Positions 9,167-17,368 of a stretch of 27,521 nt of DNA are shown piece by piece. Under the pieces are notes generated by a model, which ran no database searches, was not told the origin of the DNA, and saw nothing but the letters and a program-made list of their open reading frames with translations. Position 1 is the stretch's first letter, and each line of letters begins with the position of its first letter. The stretch is from contig CAYYOW010000021.1 in the NCBI GenBank assembly GCA_964473395.1, positions 1 to 27,521 on the forward strand, given 5' to 3'. The position numbers and the translations under genes are program-made. This stretch comes from Sulfidibacterium sp964473395. Its GTDB lineage: Bacteria > Bacteroidota > Bacteroidia > Bacteroidales > F082.

Positions 9167-10444
9167 TTATCTGTATTTACGTTTATAGAACCAATGTTCT
9201 ACAATATTTATTCCTAAAGAGAAATTGAAAAAAGTTTTTTTAACCAGCTTATCTTTTAAGGCTCCCCTGCTACCGACTTCCAAAGCCACCGTGATGTTGT
9301 TCCGCGTACGTTTAAAAGGGAAGGTGAAACCAGCAGTAATTGCATATTCATTAATAGGATAGCCAAATAACCTGACATATGTCCGATTATAACGTCCGCC
9401 AAACCGGTAGGTCATTCTTTTGCGCAAAGGAGAAATGGTGGTATGCTTTGGTGTGTAAGCACCACCGGCCGATATTCTCCAGGCATCTTCAAGCGAATCG
9501 GGGACCCCAAATTTTTTAAACTTCGACCATGGCTGCCATTCACCCTCCAGGCCAACAAGCCATCTGCCTCTTTGGGAATAAGAGAATCCAAAACCATAAG
9601 TCTCCGGAATATAAATGTTTCCTTTCTCTCCTGGCGAATAAGCAATAGTATCTCTCGGATGATCTATAGTGCCCTCATAACCACCAGTAAGTGTATAAGT
9701 TATCGTAGATTTTGTAGCATTCACATGAACTGCATTCCGGTAAATAGCTCCTATGGTAAGTTTCCTGTCTTTAGCCAGATGTATATCGTATTGGATACCC
9801 CAGTCAAACAAAAAGTCATTTACTTTGACATAACGTTCCTGCTTGGTTCCGAAAATATAAAGTGAATCGGGAAAATAAATAATGTTGTAACCCCGGGTAT
9901 TACCAAAAAGATAGTTAATATTTACTCCGAGTCTTAGATTCTTGGTCACGTTAAAAGCGTTCCCAAAAAACAACCGGGCAGTTCCTCCTTTGCCATACCT
10001 GTCGTTAAGGATAGTGCCGGTGGGCTGAATAGCACGTGAAACCCGGGTATCGTAGCCTACTTTACTGAAAGGGGTAACTCCTAATGCCACGTGCCACCTT
10101 CTGGTTACCTGAAAGCCCATACTGATATTGCTCAGCGTAGCATAATTAGTCTTTTGTTTAAGTACCGTATTTTGAATCGTACTCACATTACCGGTAATAC
10201 CGGTTTGAAAGATAAAGGTGGTCGAATCGAAAACACCATAACTGGCCGGGTTGGCCATATTCAGAATATTTTTCTCCGTAATTCCAAAAGAAATTCCACC
10301 CATGGCTTGTAACTGTGAGCTGATATTTTCACCATACAACTGTCCTATCCCATAGGCGGAAAACGGAGAGTTAATGTCCTGGGCATTCAAGCCAATCGTC
10401 AACAGCAACAAACCAACAATAAAACCAAGTTTTTTAATCTTCAT
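9167..10444 (-). CDS. Outer membrane protein, OmpP1/FadL-like barrel
   Basis: This 425-residue protein has a signal peptide (MKIKKLGFIVGLLLLTIGLNAQ) and alternating aromatic and polar strands typical of a beta-barrel. The N-terminal region SPFSAYGIGQLYGE, then LQAMGGISFG and NMANPASYG, resembles the hatch of FadL/OmpP1-type hydrophobic-compound transporters, and later strands carry a typical VALGVTPFSKVGYDTR. It most likely sits in the outer membrane; the substrate is unknown. The C-terminus ends HWFYKRKYR rather than with phenylalanine. Its ATG overlaps the coaX stop (10441-10444), so it is probably translated by coupling to coaX. This pairing recurs in Bacteroidota although the two proteins have unrelated biochemistry. 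Confidence 0.8.
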   Translation of the reverse strand: MKIKKLGFIVGLLLLTIGLNAQDINSPFSAYGIGQLYGENISSQLQAMGGISFGITEKNILNMANPASYGVFDSTTFIFQTGITGNVSTIQNTVLKQKTNYATLSNISMGFQVTRRWHVALGVTPFSKVGYDTRVSRAIQPTGTILNDRYGKGGTARLFFGNAFNVTKNLRLGVNINYLFGNTRGYNIIYFPDSLYIFGTKQERYVKVNDFLFDWGIQYDIHLAKDRKLTIGAIYRNAVHVNATKSTITYTLTGGYEGTIDHPRDTIAYSPGEKGNIYIPETYGFGFSYSQRGRWLVGLEGEWQPWSKFKKFGVPDSLEDAWRISAGGAYTPKHTTISPLRKRMTYRFGGRYNRTYVRLFGYPINEYAITAGFTFPFKRTRNNITVALEVGSRGALKDKLVKKTFFNFSLGINIVEHWFYKRKYR

Positions 10445-11181
10445 TCTTTCTTTTTATCTTCGTTAAAATCCAGAATTTCCTTCAGCCCTTTTAATACAAA
10501 AATTGGGAGTGCAAAGATGTTATTTTTTAACCGTTTATCAAAATATTTTTCATCGCCCCCGCTGAGTACAACTTTTAATTGCGGATAATGAGCCCTATAG
10601 GCTGAAATAATCCCATCCACCTCGGCTACAACCCCGTTCAGAACACCTGAAAGAATGGAGCTTTGCGTATCGTTGCCAACCAAATTAATATCAGAAATAA
10701 GCGTTTCTACCAAAGGTAACTTTCCGGTAAATACATGTAAAGCTTTTAGTCGCATCTGTATGCCGGGGCTAATACTTCCGCCCGGATATTCCCCTTTTTT
10801 GTTAACAAAATCATACGTGATGGTAGTTCCGGCATCAATGGCAAGTACGTTTTCTCCGGGAAACAACGCCCGCGATGCTGCTGCAATGGCCATGCGGTCT
10901 TTGCCTAGTGTTTGCGGACTTTTGTATAAAATTTTTACCGGCAACGGCGTTCGGTTGTCCAACTTTAAAAAGTAAAACCTCGCTTGTAAAAAAGCATCGA
11001 TCTCCGGAGGATAATCTTTCACTGACGACAAAATAGCAGAGCCAATGGCGGGATACTTTTCCACTACTCTTGTCAGCAGTTTCACCGAAAGGTTTTCGGT
11101 GACAAAGACTTCTTTCGTTTTATCACCCGAAAAAACAGCGAATTTGGTTCGCGTGTTGCCAATGTCAATAATGAGTTTCAA
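10441..11181 (-). CDS. coaX: Type III pantothenate kinase
   Basis: This 246-residue cytosolic enzyme phosphorylates pantothenate in the first step of coenzyme A synthesis. The ASKHA-fold motifs are present: DIGNTRTKFAVF at residue 6 (phosphate 1), the catalytic region DRMAIAAASRALFPG, LAIDAGTTITYDF (phosphate 2), PGGSISPGIQMRLKAL, and VVLSGGDEKYF near residue 205 (adenosine motif). Length is normal for CoaX. It is the first gene of the minus-strand cluster, has a good promoter just upstream, and its TGA overlaps the ATG of the outer membrane protein gene. The ATG at 11181 directly precedes the DIGNT motif, so no longer start is likely. Confidence 0.95.
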   Translation of the reverse strand: MKLIIDIGNTRTKFAVFSGDKTKEVFVTENLSVKLLTRVVEKYPAIGSAILSSVKDYPPEIDAFLQARFYFLKLDNRTPLPVKILYKSPQTLGKDRMAIAAASRALFPGENVLAIDAGTTITYDFVNKKGEYPGGSISPGIQMRLKALHVFTGKLPLVETLISDINLVGNDTQSSILSGVLNGVVAEVDGIISAYRAHYPQLKVVLSGGDEKYFDKRLKNNIFALPIFVLKGLKEILDFNEDKKKE

Positions 11182-11206
11182 AAGTATTTTCTTTTACAAC
11201 AGACTG

Positions 11207-11238
11207 CAAAAATACACTTTAAGCCAACCGCCTGCAAA
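11207..11238 (-). promoter_or_regulatory. Promoter of the coaX envelope cluster
   Basis: On the minus strand TTTG (11235-11238) is followed after 20 bases by TATTTTTG (11207-11214). Both the boxes and the spacing fit the Bacteroidota primary sigma consensus. The predicted leader is about 20 bases before the coaX ATG. It should drive coaX and the genes downstream of it. Confidence 0.7.
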
Positions 11239-11390
11239 CAAAAATAAGAGAGAGCAAATTATTTAACATTCTTCAAATCCAAAAAACAGATATACAAACC
11301 AATTCCCATTTTAGGAGTTTATCCCACAGCGAGACTCTGTTCCCAGATTGGGACAACTTGCTGTTTTTTAACATTTTATTGCTCTGAAAA

Positions 11391-11422
11391 TTTGTTTTAT
11401 AACAAATCTTTTTATAGGTTTG
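11391..11422 (+). promoter_or_regulatory. Promoter of the lamin-tail T9SS protein gene
   Basis: TTTG (11391-11394), a 20-base spacer and TAGGTTTG (11415-11422) match the Bacteroidota consensus in both boxes and in spacing. The predicted leader is about 95 bases long. The -33 box lies within a 7-bp inverted repeat (11390-11407) that could be an operator. Confidence 0.65.
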
Positions 11423-11522
11423 CTGTACAATAACAACAGACACCACGAAAACCCATTATTCTCCGTGCTTTTAAAGACTGAAAAACTATTTCGAACAAGT
11501 TTATTCATTAAAACCCTTGATT

Positions 11523-14500
11523 ATGAAAAAACTTTTACTTATCATGCTGTTTGCATTTATTATTCTTAATGTAGCAAAAAGCCAAAACGCCTGGATCAAC
11601 GAATTCCACTATGATAACACGGGAAAAGATACCGGGGAATTTGTTGAAATAGTTATTAAAAATACTGGTTCCTATACATTATCAGATTTTCGGATAAACC
11701 TATACAACGGTGGCAACGGAACCTCTTATCGTAGTAAAACAGTTGACAAATTTACAAAAGGCAATACGGAAGGAAGCTATACTTTTTACTATTGGGCTGT
11801 GTCAGGCATACAGAATGGCGCTCCTGATGGTTTCTCTTTGAGTTATAACGGAGCTTTGGTATCGGGTCAGTTTTTAAGCTATGAAGGTTCTTTTGTAGCA
11901 ACAAATGGCCCGGCTAATGGGGAAACGTCTGTTGACGTTGGGGTTTCCGAAACAAGTTCAACACCAATAGGATATTCTTTGCAGTTGGCCGGAGTCGGCT
12001 TACAGTATAGTAGCTTTATCTGGCAAAGCCCTGCAATCTCCACGAAAGGAAGCCTAAACAATAACCAAACATTGGGAAGCAGTAGTACCAGCCCCGGCAA
12101 CCCCACCAATTTCACAGCCACTGTCGCGTCCATTTCAGAAATTAATCTTTCCTGGACGCAAAACGAAAATAGAGATAACGTAATGGTCGTGTGGAATTCT
12201 ATCAATACTTTCGGAACACCGACAGACGGAACAACTTATGCAGCAGGAGATGACATTCCTGGCGGAGGCATAGTTCTGTATAATGGAAATGCTACTTCAT
12301 ATAGCCATACGGACCTCACTTCAGATACACATTATTATTATAAGGCATGGTCGGTGGGCGGAACAGCCAACTATTCAGGTGGGGTAACAGCAACTGCAGG
12401 CACGTATAAAAAGGAGCCAACCAATTATGTAACCGGGTTTTCAGCCGCAGCAGCTGGTTCTTCACAAATTAATTTATCCTGGACAGAAAATGATGGAATA
12501 GTTATCCCTGACGGCTACCTCATCATTGCTGATACAGGTACAGTTGCAAACCCGACAGATGGTACCGACCCCAACAACGACACCAATTTAATGGATGGTT
12601 CGGGCAATATTAAAGTTACACACGATACCACATCTTATAGTTTCACCAACTGTGACACAGCCACTACCTACCATTTCAAAATCTATCCTTACACCAACTT
12701 GGGAGGTGCTATTAATTTTAAAACGGATGGTTCCGTACCACTATCAAGCGCCACTACGGATGTGTTAGCAATAGAACCAGGCGTCGGAGATTTGAAAATA
12801 TCGGAAGTTAACAGTACCGCGGCCACCAACGCTACCTATGTGGAAATTTATAATACTACCGCCAACGTATTAAGTTTGGGGAAAGTAGATTTGGAACACT
12901 ATAACAATGGCGCGACCACCGCTTCTGCAACCCTTCATTTAACAGGGTCTGTTGTGGCACATGGCTATATTGTTATTGCCAGGGTTGCCTCTGAATTTAA
13001 TACTGTTTACGGGTTTAATCCGGACTTTGAATTATCAAATATGTATCTAAACGGCGGTGAAGACGGTTTAATTTTAAGACACGATAACAACGGTATTCTG
13101 GATAAGTTCAACAATACCCCGTCAGCTACCGTTTTCTGGACAAATAAACACCTATTCTACAGATTTGATTATTCCGGTGATGGTTCTAATCTGTCAAACG
13201 ACTGGGATGATGCAGGTCTTGACAGAAAGGGTACTCCCGGAGCAAAAAATGAGCTTGTATGGCAAACAACAGGTACAACAGATTGGCGTACAGGGAGCAA
13301 CTGGAGTAATGGAGATATCCCGTCAAAAGGGGTAGCTGTTGTTATCCCTACGGGAGGGACACAGCCTTCCGCACATGGTACAGCAACAAATCCGGCAACA
13401 TGTAATAATTTGATTATTAATTCCGGTGCAACTCTTACAATACCCGGAGCCGAATATATGACCGTTTATGGTAAACTTACCAATAACTCTGATAAAACCG
13501 GCTTGGTTATTGAATCTGCTTCTTCCGGTAATGGTTCTCTTATTATAATCGGTACAGTTACTGGTAAAGCTACTGTGAGTAGGCGTATTGCCGCATACTC
13601 TCCAGGCAAGGACAATGGATGGCACGAAATTAGTTCTCCGGTTAACAACATGGCTATTTACGGCTCTGATTTTACTCCCGGAGCCAACGATGACCTGTAT
13701 GCATGGAATGAAACTACCAATACCTGGCTAAACGACAAAGTTTCCGGAAATAGTATAACCCATCTCACCAATGGAAATGGCTTCCTGGTTGCTTACCAAA
13801 CCCTTTCGCCCAAAAACTTTAGCGGAACACTTAATAATACCGATGTGAGTGTCCCTTTATCTTACACTTCGGGGAAGGGAGATGGCTGGAACCTCCTGGG
13901 GAACCCGTTTCCGTCTGCTATTACCTGGAACAATGCCAACTGGTCGTTACCCGCAACCGTGTCAGGAACGGCCGAAGTATGGAATGGGCGTGCCGGAAAT
14001 TATAATGCTGTGTTGTCCGGAGATATCATTCCTTCTACCAACGGGTTTTTTGTACAGACTTCTTCTCCAACAACCCTAACTATTCCTGCTGCCGCACGTG
14101 TACACGATGGTACTAATAATCACAAAATAGCTTCTGTAACAAACCAAAAAGAGACACTTACTTTTAAAATTGCCGATGACACCAACACTTATTCAGATAA
14201 GAGTATTCTTGGTTTTCGGCCCGGTGCTACAGAAGACTGGGATATTGCTTATGATGCCCATAAACTATTTAGTTTTATAAAAACGGCACCTCAAATCTGG
14301 ACAACTAGTAACGGAGAGAACTTTTTAGTCAACTACCTCCCCGAAGTCACTACAGCTTATGATGTGCCGCTGGATTTCAAAGCCGGGGTAAATGCCGTTT
14401 ATCATTTAACTATTAAAGGAGCCGATAATTTTGAGAATACATCGCTGGTACTCGAAGATTTGTTAACCGGTGAAAAGATCGATTTGAGCAACGAAAACAG

Positions 14501-14816
14501 TTATGACTTTAGTGCTGCAAAAGAAGACGATGTCGGTCGTTTTGTCCTCCACGTCAACGGGGTAACAGCCGTTACCTCCCACAACAAAACCGAAAGGGTT
14601 CTGGTGTTTGCTTATGGGAACACGATTTATCTGCATAGTCAGGAAAACCTGGACGGAAGCGTTTTGATTTTCAACACCCTCGGACAGGAGATTTATACCG
14701 GCAGCCTGAATAGAAGGAAATCACAAAAGATCAGCCTGAATCAAAAAACCGGAATCTATTTTGTACGGGTTAAAGACGGCAACAAGGTGATAACAAGAAA
14801 AGTATTTATCAAATAA
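11523..14816 (+). CDS. Secreted lamin-tail/fibronectin III protein with T9SS type A sorting domain
   Basis: This 1097-residue protein begins with a signal peptide (MKKLLLIMLFAFIILNVAKS). In order it carries a lamin-tail domain (about 21-165, WINEFHYDNTG, EFVEIVIKNTG), two fibronectin III-like domains (about 192-295 and 297-412, each with INLSWT), a second lamin-tail domain (about 417-570, LKISEVN, YVEIYNTT), a stretch with TTDWRTGSNWSNGDIPS and NNLIINSGATLTI typical of Bacteroidota surface proteins (about 579-750), and a T9SS type A C-terminal signal from residue 1025 (VLIFNTLGQEIYTG, GIYFVRV). It is exported by Sec and then T9SS to the cell surface or medium. No catalytic domain was recognised; an adhesive or structural role is an inference. 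The frame opens at a TTG six bases earlier, but the ATG directly precedes the signal peptide. Confidence 0.85.
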   Translation: MKKLLLIMLFAFIILNVAKSQNAWINEFHYDNTGKDTGEFVEIVIKNTGSYTLSDFRINLYNGGNGTSYRSKTVDKFTKGNTEGSYTFYYWAVSGIQNGAPDGFSLSYNGALVSGQFLSYEGSFVATNGPANGETSVDVGVSETSSTPIGYSLQLAGVGLQYSSFIWQSPAISTKGSLNNNQTLGSSSTSPGNPTNFTATVASISEINLSWTQNENRDNVMVVWNSINTFGTPTDGTTYAAGDDIPGGGIVLYNGNATSYSHTDLTSDTHYYYKAWSVGGTANYSGGVTATAGTYKKEPTNYVTGFSAAAAGSSQINLSWTENDGIVIPDGYLIIADTGTVANPTDGTDPNNDTNLMDGSGNIKVTHDTTSYSFTNCDTATTYHFKIYPYTNLGGAINFKTDGSVPLSSATTDVLAIEPGVGDLKISEVNSTAATNATYVEIYNTTANVLSLGKVDLEHYNNGATTASATLHLTGSVVAHGYIVIARVASEFNTVYGFNPDFELSNMYLNGGEDGLILRHDNNGILDKFNNTPSATVFWTNKHLFYRFDYSGDGSNLSNDWDDAGLDRKGTPGAKNELVWQTTGTTDWRTGSNWSNGDIPSKGVAVVIPTGGTQPSAHGTATNPATCNNLIINSGATLTIPGAEYMTVYGKLTNNSDKTGLVIESASSGNGSLIIIGTVTGKATVSRRIAAYSPGKDNGWHEISSPVNNMAIYGSDFTPGANDDLYAWNETTNTWLNDKVSGNSITHLTNGNGFLVAYQTLSPKNFSGTLNNTDVSVPLSYTSGKGDGWNLLGNPFPSAITWNNANWSLPATVSGTAEVWNGRAGNYNAVLSGDIIPSTNGFFVQTSSPTTLTIPAAARVHDGTNNHKIASVTNQKETLTFKIADDTNTYSDKSILGFRPGATEDWDIAYDAHKLFSFIKTAPQIWTTSNGENFLVNYLPEVTTAYDVPLDFKAGVNAVYHLTIKGADNFENTSLVLEDLLTGEKIDLSNENSYDFSAAKEDDVGRFVLHVNGVTAVTSHNKTERVLVFAYGNTIYLHSQENLDGSVLIFNTLGQEIYTGSLNRRKSQKISLNQKTGIYFVRVKDGNKVITRKVFIK

Positions 14817-14827
14817 TACAACCAAAA

Positions 14828-15049
14828 ATGAAAAAGTATATTATTCTATTCGTACTGATGTTTTCTCTCCTTTTTTGGACCAACGAAACATTTGCTCAAA
14901 GTAGTCCTCCTGCCGACCACGGGGCATCCAGCAACCAGGCCGGTGGCGGAGCACCCATTGGCGGAGGATTGTTTATTCTACTGGGTCTTGGTGCTGCTTA
15001 TGGTGGCAAGAAACGGTATGACAAGAGGAAAACAGTATTGGACGAGTAG
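14828..15049 (+). CDS. Small exported protein with PID-CTERM-like C-terminal sorting tail
   Basis: This 73-residue protein has an N-terminal signal peptide (MKKYIILFVLMFSLLFWTNETFAQ), a short polar linker of about 18 residues, and a tail consisting of GGGAPIGGGLF, a hydrophobic stretch (ILLGLGAAYGG) and a basic end (KKRYDKRK). This order (P-I-x-G-G motif, membrane-like helix, basic residues) is what is seen in short C-terminal sorting domains of Bacteroidota named PID-CTERM; here the aspartate of the P-I-D motif is replaced by glycine, so the assignment is tentative. Almost nothing remains of a mature domain. The gene follows the large T9SS protein by 11 bp, implying co-expression and perhaps joint surface anchoring, which is inference. 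Confidence 0.7.
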   Translation: MKKYIILFVLMFSLLFWTNETFAQSSPPADHGASSNQAGGGAPIGGGLFILLGLGAAYGGKKRYDKRKTVLDE

Positions 15050-15145
15050 GAGAGAAGAAAAATAAGGCTGGCACACCGGCTTAACACCAGCATAGAAAAT
15101 CTAATGCTTTTGCTTTGTGAACATAAGGATACAAGCATATTAATA

Positions 15146-15199
15146 TGAGTTCAATATAAGATTTATCTGAAACTGTTAGTAAAGCTTATATCGAACTCA
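15146..15199. repeat. 15-bp imperfect inverted repeat between lamin-tail and sigma-factor operons
   Basis: TGAGTTCAATATAAG (15146-15160) and CTTATATCGAACTCA (15185-15199) are complementary except at one position and enclose a 24-base loop. There is no T-run after the right arm on the plus strand, so it is not a standard terminator. A second perfect AT-rich hairpin (ATAAGAA and TTCTTAT, 15217-15236) follows. This gene-free stretch (15050-15335) holds both, with no recognisable RNA gene. Confidence 0.6.
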
Positions 15200-15315
15200 G
15201 GTTATTAATCCCAGGCATAAGAATCCCATTTCTTATTGTTTGTCATAACCAGAATACTGTCATTATTAACTGTTGGAGGAGGTTCTTAAGAGATTCGGAT
15301 AAATATATTAAAGCG

Positions 15316-15323
15316 TATATTTG
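15316..15323 (+). promoter_or_regulatory. Possible -7 box before the ECF sigma factor gene
   Basis: TATATTTG matches TAnnTTTG but no TTG lies at the expected upstream distance, and the start point it implies (about 15330) leaves only a few leader bases before the ATG at 15336. It is either a near-leaderless promoter or a chance match. The overlapping CGTATATTT recurs as CGTATGTTT upstream of susC (17392-17400), so the site might instead be read by the ECF sigma factor. Confidence 0.3.
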
Positions 15324-15335
15324 CCCAACATAATT

Positions 15336-15944
15336 ATGCGTTCAGACCATTTTGGAAGTAGTAAACCAAAGATTTTGACAGACGAAAAAACATTAGTTAA
15401 GGCGTTAAAAAATGGAGACAAAGTTGCTTTTGAAAAAATTTTTCGCACGTATCACAAGCAACTTTATTTCTTTTGTTATTCTTTTTTAAATCAAAAAGAG
15501 GATGCTGAAAACTTAACACAGGATGTTTTTGTAAAACTCTGGGTAAATAGAGCCTCTCTTGACTGTGAAAAATCATTTTCCGGTTTTCTCTTTACCATGA
15601 CAAAGAACCTGTCTCTGAATTATATCCGCAAAACCATTCATCAGCAAATTTTTGTTAGTCAATTACTAAACAACAAACCGGAAGATTGTTGCCAAACTGA
15701 AAAACAAGTATCGTTTAATGAAGTAAAAAACATCTTAAACAGCCTGATTAACCGGCTTCCCACCAAACGGAAAGAAATATTCTTACTTAGCCGTGAGAAA
15801 GGACTGTCACATAAGGAGATTTCGAAACGTCTGGGTGTTTCGGTACATACCGTAGAAAGTCAGATGACCAAAGCGTTGAAATTTATTCGTAACGGATTAA
15901 AGGATTTTGCCCCGGCATTTTTTCTGCTATTATTTTTTATCTAA
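15336..15944 (+). CDS. ECF RNA polymerase sigma factor, Bacteroides-expansion family
   Basis: This 202-residue protein has the two ECF regions. Region 2 spans about residues 25-95 (DKVAFEKIFRTYHKQLYFFC, DAENLTQDVFVKLW, and FLFTMTKNLSLNYIRK). Region 4 spans about 120-185, with RLPTKRKEIFLLSREKGLS and the helix-turn-helix HKEISKRLGVSVHTVESQM. The protein ends in a very hydrophobic tail (APAFFLLLFFI), common in sigma factors of this SusC-linked family. It would be held by the FecR protein encoded downstream and released when the SusC receptor signals, directing transcription of the PUL. The frame opens at a TTG at 15321, but the ATG at 15336 is preferred because the TTG overlaps a possible promoter box. 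The 224-bp gap to the anti-sigma gene is long for such pairs. Confidence 0.9.
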   Translation: MRSDHFGSSKPKILTDEKTLVKALKNGDKVAFEKIFRTYHKQLYFFCYSFLNQKEDAENLTQDVFVKLWVNRASLDCEKSFSGFLFTMTKNLSLNYIRKTIHQQIFVSQLLNNKPEDCCQTEKQVSFNEVKNILNSLINRLPTKRKEIFLLSREKGLSHKEISKRLGVSVHTVESQMTKALKFIRNGLKDFAPAFFLLLFFI

Positions 15945-16111
15945 CCTGAGGTTCGCAAAGGAGACACAAAGTGGCACCAAGAAATTTGACGCGGGTATAT
16001 GTATGAAAATCAAGATATTAATATATCCCTATTTTAGTGTGAAACTTCAGTTATCTAATTAACCAAGATAGAGAGTTATTGTGAATTTGAAGGTTTACAA
16101 AAGTTTTTTTA

Positions 16112-16158
16112 CTGTATTAATCATTGTTATTGTCACGAAAAGTGTATTAATAATACAG
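16112..16158 (+). promoter_or_regulatory. Direct and inverted repeats upstream of the FecR gene
   Basis: TGTATTAAT occurs twice, at 16113-16121 and 16143-16151, exactly 30 bp apart, about three helical turns. CTGTATTA (16112-16119) also pairs with TAATACAG (16151-16158) as a perfect 8-bp inverted repeat. The element ends 10 bp before the FecR start codon in an otherwise empty 224-bp gap, suggesting an operator or a leader structure controlling the anti-sigma gene separately from its sigma factor. Confidence 0.45.
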
Positions 16159-16168
16159 GCGAGTTGTT

Positions 16169-17266
16169 ATGATGAAGAAAGAAAGAGAAAGTATAAATCT
16201 GAAAAAGTTATTTAACTACGGTTATTCGAAAGAAGAGCTAAAACAACTTTTGGATAAGTTAGATTCCAAAGAGGACCGGGAACTCCTCTTCGCAGAAGCA
16301 GAACATTTGTGGAAAGAGTCAGAGAAACATAATAATCAGTTTACTGCCGATCAGGAAAATATTTTTGCACAGATTCTGGCTAAAATACAGCAGGTTGAAA
16401 ACACAAAAGTAACCACTACTAAAGGAAAAACATCTTTCATTAAAAATTATTTAAACGGGACTGTTTTTCAGAAACTTTTAAAGATTGCTGCCATTTTTTT
16501 GGTTCCTGTTTTGCTATTTACAGGAGGGTACTTTCTCCTGCATCACCCCAAACCAAACGCGGAAGCTTATATCCGGGTTGAGGTACCGCGTGGAGCAAAA
16601 AAGTTATTAGTGTTACCCGACAGTACAAGGGTGTGGATTAATTCGGAGTGTATTTTGAAATATCCTGAGCATTTTGTCGGGAAAACCAGAACTGTATATT
16701 TGGTGGGTGAAGCTTATTTTGAGGTTACCAACGATGCAGCCCATCCTTTTATCGTTTCCACCCCCGAAATGAATGTAAAAGTGTTAGGGACTGGCTTTAA
16801 CGTCTCAGCCTATCCGGCAGCAAAACAGGTATCCACTACGCTGGTACACGGCCGTATTCTGGCTTATCACGTAAATGCAAACGGCATCGTAGAAAGCAAG
16901 GTCATCTTATCTCCCGGAGAAAGAAGCGTATTTAAAGCGAAAAAGAATGTCTTTATCGTAAAAAAAGTAGATACAAGAATTTATACCTCCTGGAAAGATG
17001 GGCGTCTGGTTTTTAAAGATACACCCCTTTCGGAAATTATGAAAAGAATAAACCGGTGGTATAATGTGGATATGACTGCCCATGACAAAACAATTGAACA
17101 ATTTAATTACACTGTTGATTTCGAAAACGACTCCCTGCCTGCAATCTTGAAAGTATTGAAGGAGATGACCCCCATCAGGTTTACCATATCCGGTTCCCGG
17201 ATTTTTGTTACGAGAGACGAAAATCGGTGGAGTGATTTTATGAAGAGACAAAAATATCATAATTAA
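16169..17266 (+). CDS. FecR family anti-sigma factor
   Basis: This 365-residue inner membrane protein has a cytoplasmic N-terminal part that would bind the sigma factor, one membrane helix (about residues 102-124, LLKIAAIFLVPVLLFTGGYF), a periplasmic FecR domain (about 133-235: VPRGAKKLLVLPDSTRVWIN, VYLVGEAYFEV, FIVSTPEMNVKVLGTGFNV) and a C-terminal DUF4974 domain (about 285-355, LVFKDTPLSEIMKRINRWY). In the known mechanism the periplasmic part contacts the STN domain of the TonB-dependent receptor, and substrate binding outside frees the sigma factor. All three partners are adjacent here. Two ATG codons follow each other at the start (16169 and 16172); either would serve. Confidence 0.92.
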   Translation: MMKKERESINLKKLFNYGYSKEELKQLLDKLDSKEDRELLFAEAEHLWKESEKHNNQFTADQENIFAQILAKIQQVENTKVTTTKGKTSFIKNYLNGTVFQKLLKIAAIFLVPVLLFTGGYFLLHHPKPNAEAYIRVEVPRGAKKLLVLPDSTRVWINSECILKYPEHFVGKTRTVYLVGEAYFEVTNDAAHPFIVSTPEMNVKVLGTGFNVSAYPAAKQVSTTLVHGRILAYHVNANGIVESKVILSPGERSVFKAKKNVFIVKKVDTRIYTSWKDGRLVFKDTPLSEIMKRINRWYNVDMTAHDKTIEQFNYTVDFENDSLPAILKVLKEMTPIRFTISGSRIFVTRDENRWSDFMKRQKYHN

Positions 17267-17328
17267 AAACGATTAGCTATGGAGAAAAGTTCCTAGGAAG
17301 GAAATTCTGTTCGTATAAGAAAAAAGAA

Positions 17329-17352
17329 CGGGAAATGCTGGCACATTTCCCG
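17329..17352 (+). repeat. Perfect hairpin in the FecR-susC intergenic leader
   Basis: CGGGAAATG (17329-17337) and CATTTCCCG (17344-17352) form a perfect 9-bp stem with the loop CTGGCA. No T-run follows, so it is not a normal terminator. It could protect or direct processing of an mRNA spanning the FecR and susC genes. Confidence 0.55.
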
Positions 17353-17368
17353 AACAAGTAAAAACAAA

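Larger units (their letters stand above)
11182..11522. other. Divergent intergenic region, coaX and lamin-tail gene
   Basis: This 341-bp region separates two divergent genes and carries a consensus promoter for each. Between them are a short perfect inverted repeat TCCCA-GAT-TGGGA (11341-11353) and a second one, ATTTGTT-TTAT-AACAAAT (11390-11407), which covers the -33 box of the rightward promoter. No coding or structured RNA gene was recognised. Confidence 0.5.

Noticed and set aside
11517..11522. TTG start for the lamin-tail protein
   Set aside because: An ATG two codons later begins a standard signal peptide; the TTG adds nothing.
15067..15085. Hairpin after the small PID-CTERM-like gene as terminator
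   Set aside because: The stem is only about 7 bp with G-T pairs and no T-run follows.
15321..15335. TTG start for the ECF sigma factor
   Set aside because: It overlaps a TAnnTTTG box, and the ATG at 15336 precedes all conserved regions.
15050..15335. tRNA or other structured RNA gene in the gap
   Set aside because: No cloverleaf, CCA end or known riboswitch core was found; only simple inverted repeats.
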